Source of the DNA: HGM10766 sp900757295
GTDB lineage: Bacteria > Bacillota_I > Bacilli_A > RF39 > UBA660
Direction: 5' to 3'
Length of the DNA: 64,000 nt
Assembly (NCBI GenBank): GCA_025992315.1
Contig: DAJPHG010000001.1
Span: 62,001-126,000, forward strand
Position 1 is the first letter of the stretch. Every line of letters begins with the position of its first letter. The notes beneath the pieces were generated by a model. The model worked only from the letters and a program-made list of their open reading frames with translations. It had not been told where the DNA came from and did not search any database. This document shows, one piece after another, positions 15,868 to 25,732 of this stretch. The position numbers and the translations under genes were made by a program.

Positions 15868-18452
15868 TTAATTATTATTTTTCTGATCATGTCAAAAGGG
15901 ATAACACTAAAAGCTAGTATGATAACAAATATAAATTCTAAAGATGTTAAACCATAAGTTCTAAATAAATCACCACCAAAATATATTAAATATATTTGAA
16001 TTATTATGATTAGAATAAAAGTTATTAAGAAAACAATGTTTTTTGTTAAATTGCTTAATAAATTTATACGTTTAGTACGTGCATTAAAAGCATTAAATAT
16101 ACTAATAAATATAAATAAAGCAAAGTATGCAGTCATTAAATATTTATAATTATCTTCAACTCTTATTATTGTTCTAACTATAGGAAGTTTTAAAAATAAA
16201 ATACAAATTAATGCAGAGTAAAAACCAGTAATTAATATTTCAGTATACATATATTTATTTATTATTGCTTCGTCTTTTTGCTTAGGATATTCATTCATAT
16301 ATTCATTTAAAGGTGGTTCAAAAGAAAATGCTAATCCAGCAAGAGTATCCATAATCATGTTAATCCATAACATTTGGATAATTGTTATAGGTGTGTTAAT
16401 GCCTATAAATGGACCAATGATAGAAATTGTTAAGGCACAAATATTAACTGTTAATTGAAATATTATAAATTTTCTAATACTTTTAAAAATAGTTCTTCCA
16501 AAAAGAATTGCTTTACTTATAGAAAGAATATTATCATCCATAATAACTATATCTGCTGCACTTTTAGCAACTTCTGTTCCACTTCCCATTGCAAAACCTA
16601 CATCACATTTTTTTAATGCAGGAGCATCATTTACACCATCTCCTGTCATTCCGACAACTAAGTTATTACTTTGAGCAATTTTAACAAGTCTACTCTTGTC
16701 GCTAGGGAGAGCTCTGGCTATTACTTTAATATTTGGCAATATTTTTGATACTTCTTCATCACTTAGTTTGTTTAAATCATGACTAGTTAAAACTAAATCA
16801 TTTTTATTTTGAATTAAATTAATTTCTTTACCAATAGCAATTGCTGTTTCTTTGGAATCTCCAGTAATCATGATTGTTTCAATATGAGCATTTTTAACTA
16901 AGTTTAATCCTTCTATAGCTTCTTTTCTTATTTCATCTTTAATAAGAACAATTCCTACTAATGCTAAGTTACTAATATAATTTAAACTATTTATATTATC
17001 ATTTATAGCAAGTAATAATACTCTACTTCCTTTAAGAGTTTCTTCTTTTATTACAGTTTTAATTTTATTTTGATTTAATAGAGGTTTTTTTGAACCGTTT
17101 TGATCTATGTAGTATTTACAGTACGGTAATATTTTTTCTTGTGCTCCCTTAATTAAAGCAATATTTTTTTGATCGTGTTTAATAATTGTTATTGCATATT
17201 TATTAGTACTATTAAATGGTATACTATTTACAATATTAATATTGGTATATTTTTTATTACAAAATTTCAGTAACGCCCTATCTGTAATATTTCCTCCAAT
17301 TACATTGTTGTTGTTATCTAATTTACTTGCATTATTAATAACCATCGACATATCTAAATAATTAGCTAATTTTTTATATGGCTCTATTTCTAAATGATTG
17401 CTATATTTTTTTAAATCACCTGTAATAATACTGGTAACCTCTAATTTACCTTTGGTAATCGTTCCTGTTTTATCAGTTAGTAAAAGATTTATACTTCCTG
17501 CAGTTTCTATACCCACTAATTTTCTTACCAATACATTATTTTTAAGCATTCTTTTCATATTTGAAGATAAAACGAGAGTTATCATCATTGGTAAACCTTC
17601 TGGAACTGCAACTACGATGATTGTTACACTTAGTGTTAAAGCATATATAATATATTCAAACATGATTTTAAAGTTAGTTACGGTATTTATTATTTTATTT
17701 AAATCAAAGTTATTATTTATTACAATAACAGAAAATAAGTATGAAAATGATACTAATACAGCTCCAATATATCCTATTCTACTAATTACTTTTGCTAATC
17801 CTCTAAGTCTTATTTTTAAAGGACTCTCTGGTTGTTTTTCTTGAATTTCTAAAGCCAATGAACCATAAACAGTTTTATCCCCAACTTGAGTAACTAACAT
17901 TTTTCCTTCTTTGTTTACAACAATACTACCACGAAGAAGATTTCTATTATTTATAGTATTTTTTTCATTTTCTTTGGTTTCTCCATTTAATACTGATTCA
18001 TCAACATCTATTTCACCTTCTATTAAAATACCATCTGCAGGTACTTTATCTCCAGAAGAAAGGAGAACGATATCATTTTTTACGACATCATCTATTGGTA
18101 TTTCTTCAATATTATTGTTTCTAATTACCCTAACAAGACTCTTTTTTGCTTCTTGTTCTAGTCTTTTAAATGCCTGTTCACTTCCATATTCTGATATAGA
18201 TGAAATAAATGATGCTAAAAAAATAGCTATTACTATCCCTAGAGTTTCAAACCAGTCAAAATCTTGAAAAAGAAAAACTACTTTAATAGCTAATGCTATT
18301 AATAATATTTTTATTATTGGATCACCTAAAGATTCTATTAAAAGTTTAATAAAACCATCTTGTTTTTTATCTGTTATTTTATTACTTCCATATTCTTTTC
18401 TAGACTTTAATACTTCTTCATTATTTAAACCAGTGCTATATTTATTGTTCAT
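15840..18452 (-). CDS. Calcium-transporting P-type ATPase (P2 type)
   Basis: An 870-aa cation pump probably exports Ca2+ from the cytoplasm. Visible motifs are the A-domain LNGETKE (TGES equivalent), VAVPEGLPMMITL in M4 with the PEGL ion-binding motif, the phosphorylation site DKTGTITKG, KGAQE in the N domain, MITGDSKETA, and TGDGVNDAPALKK in the P domain. Ten transmembrane helices are expected. PEGLP and the overall order resemble P2B/PMCA-like bacterial enzymes, so Ca2+ is more likely than Mg2+ or Na+. The ATG at 18452 follows GGAGGATATCT; an earlier in-frame ATG lacks a ribosome binding site. Confidence 0.92.
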   Translation of the reverse strand: MNNKYSTGLNNEEVLKSRKEYGSNKITDKKQDGFIKLLIESLGDPIIKILLIALAIKVVFLFQDFDWFETLGIVIAIFLASFISSISEYGSEQAFKRLEQEAKKSLVRVIRNNNIEEIPIDDVVKNDIVLLSSGDKVPADGILIEGEIDVDESVLNGETKENEKNTINNRNLLRGSIVVNKEGKMLVTQVGDKTVYGSLALEIQEKQPESPLKIRLRGLAKVISRIGYIGAVLVSFSYLFSVIVINNNFDLNKIINTVTNFKIMFEYIIYALTLSVTIIVVAVPEGLPMMITLVLSSNMKRMLKNNVLVRKLVGIETAGSINLLLTDKTGTITKGKLEVTSIITGDLKKYSNHLEIEPYKKLANYLDMSMVINNASKLDNNNNVIGGNITDRALLKFCNKKYTNINIVNSIPFNSTNKYAITIIKHDQKNIALIKGAQEKILPYCKYYIDQNGSKKPLLNQNKIKTVIKEETLKGSRVLLLAINDNINSLNYISNLALVGIVLIKDEIRKEAIEGLNLVKNAHIETIMITGDSKETAIAIGKEINLIQNKNDLVLTSHDLNKLSDEEVSKILPNIKVIARALPSDKSRLVKIAQSNNLVVGMTGDGVNDAPALKKCDVGFAMGSGTEVAKSAADIVIMDDNILSISKAILFGRTIFKSIRKFIIFQLTVNICALTISIIGPFIGINTPITIIQMLWINMIMDTLAGLAFSFEPPLNEYMNEYPKQKDEAIINKYMYTEILITGFYSALICILFLKLPIVRTIIRVEDNYKYLMTAYFALFIFISIFNAFNARTKRINLLSNLTKNIVFLITFILIIIIQIYLIYFGGDLFRTYGLTSLEFIFVIILAFSVIPFDMIRKIIIKKKKLHNHV

Positions 18453-18508
18453 AGATATCCTCCAAAACAATATATGTTTTAAATATCTATTTTAGGACTA
18501 ATTTAAAT

Positions 18509-18540
18509 TAAAAAAAAATATGATATTTGCTATCATATTT
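18509..18540 (-). terminator. Intrinsic terminator after the cohesin-like gene
   Basis: A ten-pair inverted repeat (AAATATGATA with TATCATATTT, five-base loop) leads into a run of eight or more T residues on the minus strand and overlaps the stop codon of the anchored protein gene. Confidence 0.75.
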
Positions 18541-19462
18541 TCTTAAATAAATTTAATTTTTTTCTATTAATAAATATTACTGTACTAATAGCCAATGCTA
18601 CAATTCCTATTATAGTAATACTATATACTCCTGTTTTAGGATTTTTTGTAGAAGATTTCTCTGTTGTTGTAACTGAAGTATCAGTTACTTTATCAGTTTT
18701 TGTAACAATAATAGTATATTTACTTCTATTACCATTTTCTGCAGTTACTGTAATTTCAAATTTATTATCGCCATCTTTTAAAGTCTTTTTACCAGTACCA
18801 CTAACTGTTGCTTTTGAACTATTAGCAGCCGCTTCAATAGTTACTTCACTTGCATTTGTTTCAGCACTATATTCATATTTACCACTACTAAATGATGAAG
18901 AGAAACTAACTCCATTTACTTTCAAATCTTTTAAAGAAGCATCACTATCTTTGACAGTGTTATTACTATTGTTATTGTTATTACTATTATTATTTGAATC
19001 ATTATTAGAATTAGCACTAATAGTAACGTCAGTATCCTTAAAATTTATAGTTTCACTACCAGAGCTAAACTGCATAGGTCTAATATGAACGTCAGTATTT
19101 AACACAAATTCATCAGAAGTAGGTTTTAAAGTAAATACCAATAATTTAATATTCTTGTCACTATTTCCTTTTGTATTGTTTAAAACAAATATACCATTTG
19201 CGTCATTATATTCAAAAACTTTATAATCAGTTGTTTCTAAATATCCAAGTACTGCATTATCAACTGTTATTGATAATTTTGCTCCTGTAATATTTAATTC
19301 TTTAGTATTTTTAACTGTCAAAGTACACTTTGATGTTTTATTTAATGCAGGGTATGGCGTACACTCCGCTTCAAAGCTGAAAGATGCTGCATCATCTTCA
19401 GCCTTAACTATAAACGGTATAAATAGTACTACTAAAATAATTAAAATTATATTTTTTTTCAT
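18533..19462 (-). CDS. Cell-wall-anchored protein with cohesin-like and cadherin-like domains
   Basis: A 309-aa surface protein. Residues 1-21 are a signal peptide. Residues 25-150 form a beta-rich domain with cohesin-like features (KCTLTVKNTKELNITGAKLS, then a late LLVFTLKP strand). Residues 151-170 are an Asn/Ser-rich linker, and 176-256 a cadherin-like beta-sandwich (SDASLKDLKVNGVSF...YTIIVTK). A sorting signal NPKTG at 274-278 is followed by a membrane helix and RKK tail. It overlaps the stop of the dockerin gene by four bases (ATGA), so the two are translationally coupled. The proposed role is a wall-anchored receptor for the dockerin protein. The cohesin assignment is tentative; anchoring is firm. 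Confidence 0.75.
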   Translation of the reverse strand: MKKNIILIILVVLFIPFIVKAEDDAASFSFEAECTPYPALNKTSKCTLTVKNTKELNITGAKLSITVDNAVLGYLETTDYKVFEYNDANGIFVLNNTKGNSDKNIKLLVFTLKPTSDEFVLNTDVHIRPMQFSSGSETINFKDTDVTISANSNNDSNNNSNNNNNSNNTVKDSDASLKDLKVNGVSFSSSFSSGKYEYSAETNASEVTIEAAANSSKATVSGTGKKTLKDGDNKFEITVTAENGNRSKYTIIVTKTDKVTDTSVTTTEKSSTKNPKTGVYSITIIGIVALAISTVIFINRKKLNLFKKI

Positions 19463-22400
19463 TTTATTACTCCTTTAAAAGTATCTCTCATTTCAGCAAC
19501 ATATTGACATAATAAAGTTAAATCTGCCATGTTAGTTTTATTATTCTTAGATATACTAGCTGCCATTATTTGATAATCATTTAAGTCCATATCATATTCA
19601 GCAATCAATCTTCCCATAAGGTAAATATCAGCCATATCTACTAAACCATCTTTATTAATATCACCTTTTACTACTACAGTATAAATATCATCTTCTAATA
19701 TAGTATTTTTATTTAATACTACTTTAGATCCTGTAGTAATATTTTTTTCATCAGCCAATTCTGTTCCTGTAATTTTGCTATTTTCTAATTTACTATTGGA
19801 ATTATATATTTTAACTTTAAGTGTTTTAAATCTATTTTTAAATGATGAAATATCACTTGGCGTATATAGACTAATTATTTTATTTTCTTCATCTATTTTA
19901 ATATCATCTGTTTCTTCATTTAACTCGATATATTTAGTATTTACGACATTAAAAGTTATTTTATAAATTGAATCATTGTATATGATTTTTAAAGTATAAG
20001 TACCTTCTTCTTCTATTGCATCACCATATTGATAATTTTTAATTAACTTATTATTTTTATATAATAATACTAAATAATCGTCTTGGTTATCTTCATTTAT
20101 TACGCTTATATTTGGTTTAAATGGAACTGGATTAGTTTCTGTTAAATTATCAATCAATTGGTTTATTTTTATAGAAACATTATGACTATATTCTTTATTT
20201 TCACTATATTCTTTTTTATCTTTATTATAATAAGAAATTGTTCCTTCTTTTAAAACTATTTTTGCTATATCAACATTTTTATTATTAGTATCTAACTCTT
20301 TATAAGTTATTAAATAGTTATAATCTTCATCATTATCTACAGTTTTTCCTATAATGCTACTATTTAATTTAACTATATTATTTTCAGAATCATAAAACTT
20401 AATATTATTTACATTAAAATTCTTTAGATTATCAATATTGTTTAAAGTTAATTTAATATCAAAACTTCCAGTTAATTCATTAGTTTCAACTTTTATATCT
20501 TGCATTACTATTTCTGCTATATCTATTGTAAAATCGTAAGTAATAAAATTATAGTCTGAGTATTCATTATAATCAGAGCAGTTTAATTTTAATGAATATG
20601 ATCCGCTTTCTTTTATTGGTTGTCCTAATTCCTCATAACCTTCTACTTTTTGACCATCCTTAGTCAAGCTAACATTATAACTTCCTCTAAAATCAAGATC
20701 GCCTGCTAAACTTATGGGTGTTACTACACTTGTATAAGTTTTATTTTCTAATATTTTATTGTCAGACTTAGTTCCTATTATTTTCTTTATATTTATAGAA
20801 ATATCGTTGTATACTAATTCCTCATTTGTACTTCCATCTTTGTAAGTAATAGTTCCTTTTGGAATTTTTAATGTACTTAACGTTTGGTCACTTTTAGTCC
20901 AGTTGTAAAACATTTCTAATGTTAGTGTATAATTGCTTTCTGAAGATGTTGTAGAATCTGTTATTTTTTTATCCATTACTCCTATATCTGCAAATCCATC
21001 TGCAGATAATTCTACTTTTGAAGCATCTATTTTTTGAATATTTTCTCTATATGGAATAAACAAATCTATATAAACCTTATCTCCTCCATGTATTTCATAT
21101 ACGTCTTGCTTTATTTCCTTATTTAGTATTTTTATGCTTTTATCATATACTGTTATAGTTATTTCTTTAGAATATGCTGGTTTACCTTTGTAAATTTCTT
21201 TAGTTTTAGTGATAAGTATTGTAGCAGTACCTTCTTTTAAAGCAGTAACTGTGCCATCACTATCCAATGAAATAAATTCTTTGCCAGATTTAATTTCATA
21301 GCTAAAGCCACTATTTTTTGTAAATTCACCATTATATGAAGTTTCATTATCCTCATCTTTTTCAATGCTAGCTGCCAACTTGATTTTCTTGCCAACATTT
21401 AAACTATGACTAGGCTCATCAATATATCCACCCGGTTTAATATCAAACTGTATCACATTACTTTTAACTCCATCAATATCAGCAACATATGCATAATAAG
21501 TACCATAAGTTAAAGTTATATTATAATCATAAGCATAAAAGCTATGAAAATTTTCAGGATCCTCTGATTGGCTCATATTTATCTCTTTATATTTAATCCC
21601 GCCTTTATATAAATATAATGTTATTGGATCAGTCTGATTTTCAGCAGCTAAAGAATATTGAGCATTAAAGTTTAGTAAGTTTTCTTCTTTAGAGAAAGAA
21701 ACAAATTCTCCTTTTTGCCATTTTCCTTCTCCATTAGAAAAGTATAAAGTTAAAGTATTTGACTGATAATCAACCCCATTTATATTTGCTTGCACAAATA
21801 TGTCTAAATCACTAAAAGCGCTGCCATATTTTGTAGTTATTAGGGACATATCTAATTCAATATTATTGACATTAGAATCAATCTGATTAGCAGCAATTTC
21901 CTGAGTAACATTAACATTTTTTTCATTAGTTATTATAATTTTAGGATCTTTTATAACATCATTACTATTCTTATTGCTACTTAAACCTAATTCTACACCG
22001 TTTAACTCTCCAGCACTTTGAGAAACATCATTAAAAACTAAGTTTAAATATTTAAACTCTCTCTTTTTTATGCTTAAACTTTCATCATTTAAATCTAATA
22101 CTACATTATTAGTAACTTCGTCATGTGAACTATTAGATGTAGCCACAATTAATTTATTAAATTGAATTTTACTTATAGTTTGCGTTTCATTAGAGTTATT
22201 ATAAAAATTTTTAAGTCTTATTTCAAAACAAACACCACTACTAGAAGTTTGATCATAGCTATTACAATTTTTATCATTAGTTTTAACTAATTCAATTTTT
22301 TTAGCACCTACCGAAGAGTTAGGATCACCATTAAAAGTAACATCATTGATATCTATACTGTCAATAGTTAATTCACTATTAGAATATGATGGATATTCTG

Positions 22401-22659
22401 TATCGATTTTAACAACAAAAGAATCACTTGTCATACTATCGTCTTCATTATACTCAGTTCTTGTTATTCCACGATATAATTTGACATTATATCGTGGAAC
22501 ACTTGTTTTGTAGCCTTTTCTTTTTTGATTGCTTAAATATTCATTATTGCTATTTAATGCTACAGTTCCGCCAAATAAAAGAACAAAAATAAAAATAATT
22601 ATTAACTTTGTTTTACTACTATGAAAATAATTTTTTAATTTTTTTGACTTCCTTACCAT
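19459..22659 (-). CDS. Large surface protein with BIG2 and C-terminal dockerin domains
   Basis: A 1066-aa protein. An N-terminal signal/membrane helix (LIIIFIFVLLFGGTVAL, about 19-35) is followed by beta-rich extracellular regions. A BIG2 Ig-like domain lies at about 418-506 (SLDSDGTVTALKEGTATILI) and further repeats carry LDNVNG-like and Y-rich strands. The last 68 residues form a type I dockerin. The first Ca-binding repeat is intact, GDINKDGLVDMADIYLMGRL; the second, SKNNKTNMADLTLLCQYV, is degenerate. No catalytic domain is recognised, so it is more a structural or adhesive component than an enzyme. It is followed directly by the wall-anchored cohesin-like gene. GGAGTTAGTAGT precedes the ATG. 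Confidence 0.8.
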   Translation of the reverse strand: MVRKSKKLKNYFHSSKTKLIIIFIFVLLFGGTVALNSNNEYLSNQKRKGYKTSVPRYNVKLYRGITRTEYNEDDSMTSDSFVVKIDTEYPSYSNSELTIDSIDINDVTFNGDPNSSVGAKKIELVKTNDKNCNSYDQTSSSGVCFEIRLKNFYNNSNETQTISKIQFNKLIVATSNSSHDEVTNNVVLDLNDESLSIKKREFKYLNLVFNDVSQSAGELNGVELGLSSNKNSNDVIKDPKIIITNEKNVNVTQEIAANQIDSNVNNIELDMSLITTKYGSAFSDLDIFVQANINGVDYQSNTLTLYFSNGEGKWQKGEFVSFSKEENLLNFNAQYSLAAENQTDPITLYLYKGGIKYKEINMSQSEDPENFHSFYAYDYNITLTYGTYYAYVADIDGVKSNVIQFDIKPGGYIDEPSHSLNVGKKIKLAASIEKDEDNETSYNGEFTKNSGFSYEIKSGKEFISLDSDGTVTALKEGTATILITKTKEIYKGKPAYSKEITITVYDKSIKILNKEIKQDVYEIHGGDKVYIDLFIPYRENIQKIDASKVELSADGFADIGVMDKKITDSTTSSESNYTLTLEMFYNWTKSDQTLSTLKIPKGTITYKDGSTNEELVYNDISINIKKIIGTKSDNKILENKTYTSVVTPISLAGDLDFRGSYNVSLTKDGQKVEGYEELGQPIKESGSYSLKLNCSDYNEYSDYNFITYDFTIDIAEIVMQDIKVETNELTGSFDIKLTLNNIDNLKNFNVNNIKFYDSENNIVKLNSSIIGKTVDNDEDYNYLITYKELDTNNKNVDIAKIVLKEGTISYYNKDKKEYSENKEYSHNVSIKINQLIDNLTETNPVPFKPNISVINEDNQDDYLVLLYKNNKLIKNYQYGDAIEEEGTYTLKIIYNDSIYKITFNVVNTKYIELNEETDDIKIDEENKIISLYTPSDISSFKNRFKTLKVKIYNSNSKLENSKITGTELADEKNITTGSKVVLNKNTILEDDIYTVVVKGDINKDGLVDMADIYLMGRLIAEYDMDLNDYQIMAASISKNNKTNMADLTLLCQYVAEMRDTFKGVIK

Positions 22660-22719
22660 ACTACTAACTCCTTCTATTTTACCTATAATACATTATAACC
22701 CTTTATTACATTTAAAAGC

Positions 22720-22748
22720 AACAAAAAAGAAGCAAAGTTTGCTTCTTT
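22720..22748 (-). terminator. Intrinsic terminator after dnaJ
   Basis: The stem AAAGAAGC with GCTTCTTT and a seven-base loop is followed by TTTG on the minus strand, a few bases past the dnaJ stop. It closes the hrcA-grpE-dnaK-pepF-dnaJ unit. Confidence 0.8.
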
Positions 22749-22751
22749 AAA

Positions 22752-23879
22752 TTATAAATATTGGTTAAAGTTTTTAAATGCAGAGTTACTATTTAAAATA
22801 GTTTCACTTAATTCTTTTAATAAACGTTTTTGATTGCGATCTAGTTTTGTTGGTGTTATTACTTTAGTTATTACATACATATCGCCTTTTTTATATGAAT
22901 CTGGTGTTTTTAATCCTTTACCTTTTAATTTTAATTTTTCTCCAGATTGAGTACCTTCTTTTATATCTAAAATTACATTACCATAAAGCGTTGGTATTTC
23001 TTTTTTACATCCTAATGTAGCTTCAGTTATAGTTAATGGTACTTCTAAATAAATATTATTATCATCTCTTTGGAATAATGGATGTTCTTTTACTTTAAAT
23101 TCAATATAAATATCGCCATTAGGTCCACCATTATATCCAGCAGATCCTTTTCCTGAAATTCTTATTTTATTGCCAGTATCTACACCCTCTGGTATTTTTA
23201 CTACTATTTCTTTATTTTTTACAATATGTCCTTTGCCTTTGCAAGCACTACACTTAGTCTTGAAGATTTTTCCTGTTCCATCACAATCTGGACATGTATT
23301 TTCAGTTTGGAAAACGCCAAACATTGTTTGTTGCTGAGTTATAACTCTACCTTGGCCGTTACAAGTAGTACATGTAGATTCATCAAATCCACCTTTGCCA
23401 TCACATTTTTCACATGTTTCATCTAAATCTAATTTTAATGTTTTAGAACAGCCAAATACAGCCTCTTCAAATGTTAGGTTCATGTGAATAAGAGTGTCTT
23501 TACCTTTAACAGGTCTATTTCTTTTAGTTTGATTTCCTCTGCCAAATCCTGAGAAACCTCCAAATGCTCCACCAAATAAGTCACCAAAAATACTACTTAA
23601 ATCAATATCATCAGCATTAAATCCTGAGAAACCTCCAAATCCACCTTGACCGCCTTGTTCAAATGCAGCATGGCCAAATTGATCATATTGTCTTCTTTTT
23701 TCAGGATCTGATAAAACAGAATATGCTTCACCAATTTCTTTAAATTTTTCTTCTGCACCAGGTTCTTTATTAATATCAGGATGGTATTGCTTAGCAAGTT
23801 TTCTAAATGCTCTTTTTATTTCATCTTCTGTAGCTGTTTTAGAAACGCCTAAAACCTCATAATAATCTTTCTTATTCAT
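22752..23879 (-). CDS. dnaJ: Chaperone protein DnaJ
   Basis: This is the Hsp40 co-chaperone that stimulates DnaK ATPase. The 375-aa product has a J domain (about 4-68) with the HPD motif in YHPDINK, a Gly/Phe-rich region, four zinc-binding CXXCXGXG repeats (CEKCDGKG, CTTCNGQG, CPDCDGTG, CSACKGKG) and the C-terminal substrate-binding domains. I prefer the second ATG (23879), which is six bases from AGGAGG; the first is only three bases away. It overlaps the end of pepF by a few bases. Confidence 0.97.
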   Translation of the reverse strand: MNKKDYYEVLGVSKTATEDEIKRAFRKLAKQYHPDINKEPGAEEKFKEIGEAYSVLSDPEKRRQYDQFGHAAFEQGGQGGFGGFSGFNADDIDLSSIFGDLFGGAFGGFSGFGRGNQTKRNRPVKGKDTLIHMNLTFEEAVFGCSKTLKLDLDETCEKCDGKGGFDESTCTTCNGQGRVITQQQTMFGVFQTENTCPDCDGTGKIFKTKCSACKGKGHIVKNKEIVVKIPEGVDTGNKIRISGKGSAGYNGGPNGDIYIEFKVKEHPLFQRDDNNIYLEVPLTITEATLGCKKEIPTLYGNVILDIKEGTQSGEKLKLKGKGLKTPDSYKKGDMYVITKVITPTKLDRNQKRLLKELSETILNSNSAFKNFNQYL

Positions 23880-25680
23880 CATTTACCTCCTTATATAGTT
23901 CTTCAAATTCATCCATTAAATCATTTAATAATTTAACAGTATGTTCAAATGTTTCTTCTTTTGTAAGATCAATATTTATATCTTCTAGTAATTCTAGTGA
24001 ATCTTTTTTACAACCTGATTTTAAGAAATTTAAATATTTTTCTTTATATTCTTCATTTTCTATATTACTTGCTACATAACAAGCACAAGTAACACCGGTT
24101 GCATATTTATATGTATAAAATGGTGAAAAGAAATGAGTAATTCTACACCAATTAATTTCACTATTTTTACTAAATTTTAAATTTTTACCATAATATTTTT
24201 TTTGTAAATTACTAAATATTTCATTTAATTCTTGATATGATATTTCTTCTTCATTTATTATTCTTTTACTTACTTCATATTCAAATTCAGCTTGTAAAGA
24301 AGCACCATAAAAATTATCGCTAATTGTTTCTATTAAGTTATAAATGCTAGATAATTTTTCTTTTTTATTATTACTGTTTTTCTTAATATAATTAGACAAT
24401 AATATTTCATTAGTTAATGAAGCTATTTCTGCAATGAAAATAGTATATTCTGCATTTAATTCATCGTTATATTTATTAGATAGATAGCTATGTACTGCAT
24501 GACCTGATTCATGGGCAATTGTAGATATATCACCTAATTTGCCTTGATAATGCATTAAAATGTTAGGGTTATCTAGGTAAGAAGATATTTGATAACCACC
24601 AGATTTTTTTCCTTTATAGGAACAATAATCTATCCATTTTTCTTGAAATATTTTTTTAATAATTTCATTATATTCTGATCCAAGTATTTTAGTAGCATTT
24701 GTTACTAAATCCTGTGCTTCTTCAATAGTATAAATATGATCATATTTAGGAATTAATTCTACTCCTAAATCATAGTTATACACAGTATCTAATTTTAAGC
24801 ATTTTTTTCTAATTTCGATTAATCTTTGGAACGTATGTAAATTATTGTTAACAAATTTTAATAATGAATGATATATATTTTTCGGTATTTTATCTGCAAA
24901 CATTGTTGCTTGAAAATAGTTATCATAACTGCGTACTTTACAAGTATTGTTGATATCTTTTAAGCAACTTGTTAAATTAAGAGCAAATGTATTTTGGAAT
25001 TGTTTTAAACTTTTATTTCTTTTTAAAGAAGCTTGCTTTCTAATATTTCTATCCTTACTTCTAGAAAACTTAGAATAATTAGCATTAGTAAGTTCCATAT
25101 TTTTATTATCTACTTTAATAGAACCATATTTTATTTCACTATCTAATAAAGACTCAGTTACTTCTTGAGCATTATTAGCTGAATTTAATGTAGCAATTAT
25201 TTTTTCTATTTTTTCACTCAAAGTATATTTTTTATATCTTCTTATTTCATCTAATACTCTTTTATATTTATTTAATTTCTTGTTTTCTTTCATAAAATCT
25301 AATATTGTTTTATTATCAACTTTTAATATTGTTGGAGATATAAAAGATGTTAATTTAGAATATTCTACATATAAGGAATATATGGTCATGAACATTTTTG
25401 TATTTTCTGGATTAGTTAAATCTTCATCATGTTTTAAATAAGCATACACATATAATTTTTCTAATTTAGTACTTATATTTGTATCTAACTCTAAGCAATT
25501 GTATAAATTATCCGCATTATCTACTAAATTATTTTTATACTTAGAAATACTATTTATTTCATTTTTTAAATTATTAAAATCTAATTCCCAGTCTTTTGTG
25601 CTTTTATATTTTGTCGTTAAATCCCATGTATATTTTTCAGGTACTTCTTCTCTATTTTTAAAAGTAAACAAATCATTCAT
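23872..25680 (-). CDS. pepF: Oligoendopeptidase F (M3 family metallopeptidase)
   Basis: A 602-aa cytoplasmic zinc peptidase cleaves short peptides. The catalytic HExxH is in IAHESGHAVHSYLSN at about residue 390, with the downstream Glu in NAEYTIFIAEIASL. The N-terminal VPEKYTWDL is typical of the PepF/M3B group. It sits between dnaK and dnaJ, where no gene normally occurs, and overlaps dnaJ, so it is probably part of the heat-shock transcript. A hairpin lies between it and dnaK. Confidence 0.93.
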   Translation of the reverse strand: MNDLFTFKNREEVPEKYTWDLTTKYKSTKDWELDFNNLKNEINSISKYKNNLVDNADNLYNCLELDTNISTKLEKLYVYAYLKHDEDLTNPENTKMFMTIYSLYVEYSKLTSFISPTILKVDNKTILDFMKENKKLNKYKRVLDEIRRYKKYTLSEKIEKIIATLNSANNAQEVTESLLDSEIKYGSIKVDNKNMELTNANYSKFSRSKDRNIRKQASLKRNKSLKQFQNTFALNLTSCLKDINNTCKVRSYDNYFQATMFADKIPKNIYHSLLKFVNNNLHTFQRLIEIRKKCLKLDTVYNYDLGVELIPKYDHIYTIEEAQDLVTNATKILGSEYNEIIKKIFQEKWIDYCSYKGKKSGGYQISSYLDNPNILMHYQGKLGDISTIAHESGHAVHSYLSNKYNDELNAEYTIFIAEIASLTNEILLSNYIKKNSNNKKEKLSSIYNLIETISDNFYGASLQAEFEYEVSKRIINEEEISYQELNEIFSNLQKKYYGKNLKFSKNSEINWCRITHFFSPFYTYKYATGVTCACYVASNIENEEYKEKYLNFLKSGCKKDSLELLEDINIDLTKEETFEHTVKLLNDLMDEFEELYKEVNDE

Positions 25681-25704
25681 TATTATTCTCCTAAATTTAA
25701 TAAG

Positions 25705-25725
25705 AAGAGAGATGTTATCTCTCTT
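25705..25725 (-). other. Strong hairpin in the dnaK-pepF junction
   Basis: A perfect nine-base inverted repeat (AAGAGAGAT with ATCTCTCTT, three-base loop) lies between the dnaK stop and the pepF start. The following T tract is interrupted on the minus strand, so it may be a partial terminator or an mRNA-stabilising or processing stem that lowers pepF-dnaJ relative to dnaK. Confidence 0.6.
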
Positions 25726-25732
25726 TTATTAA

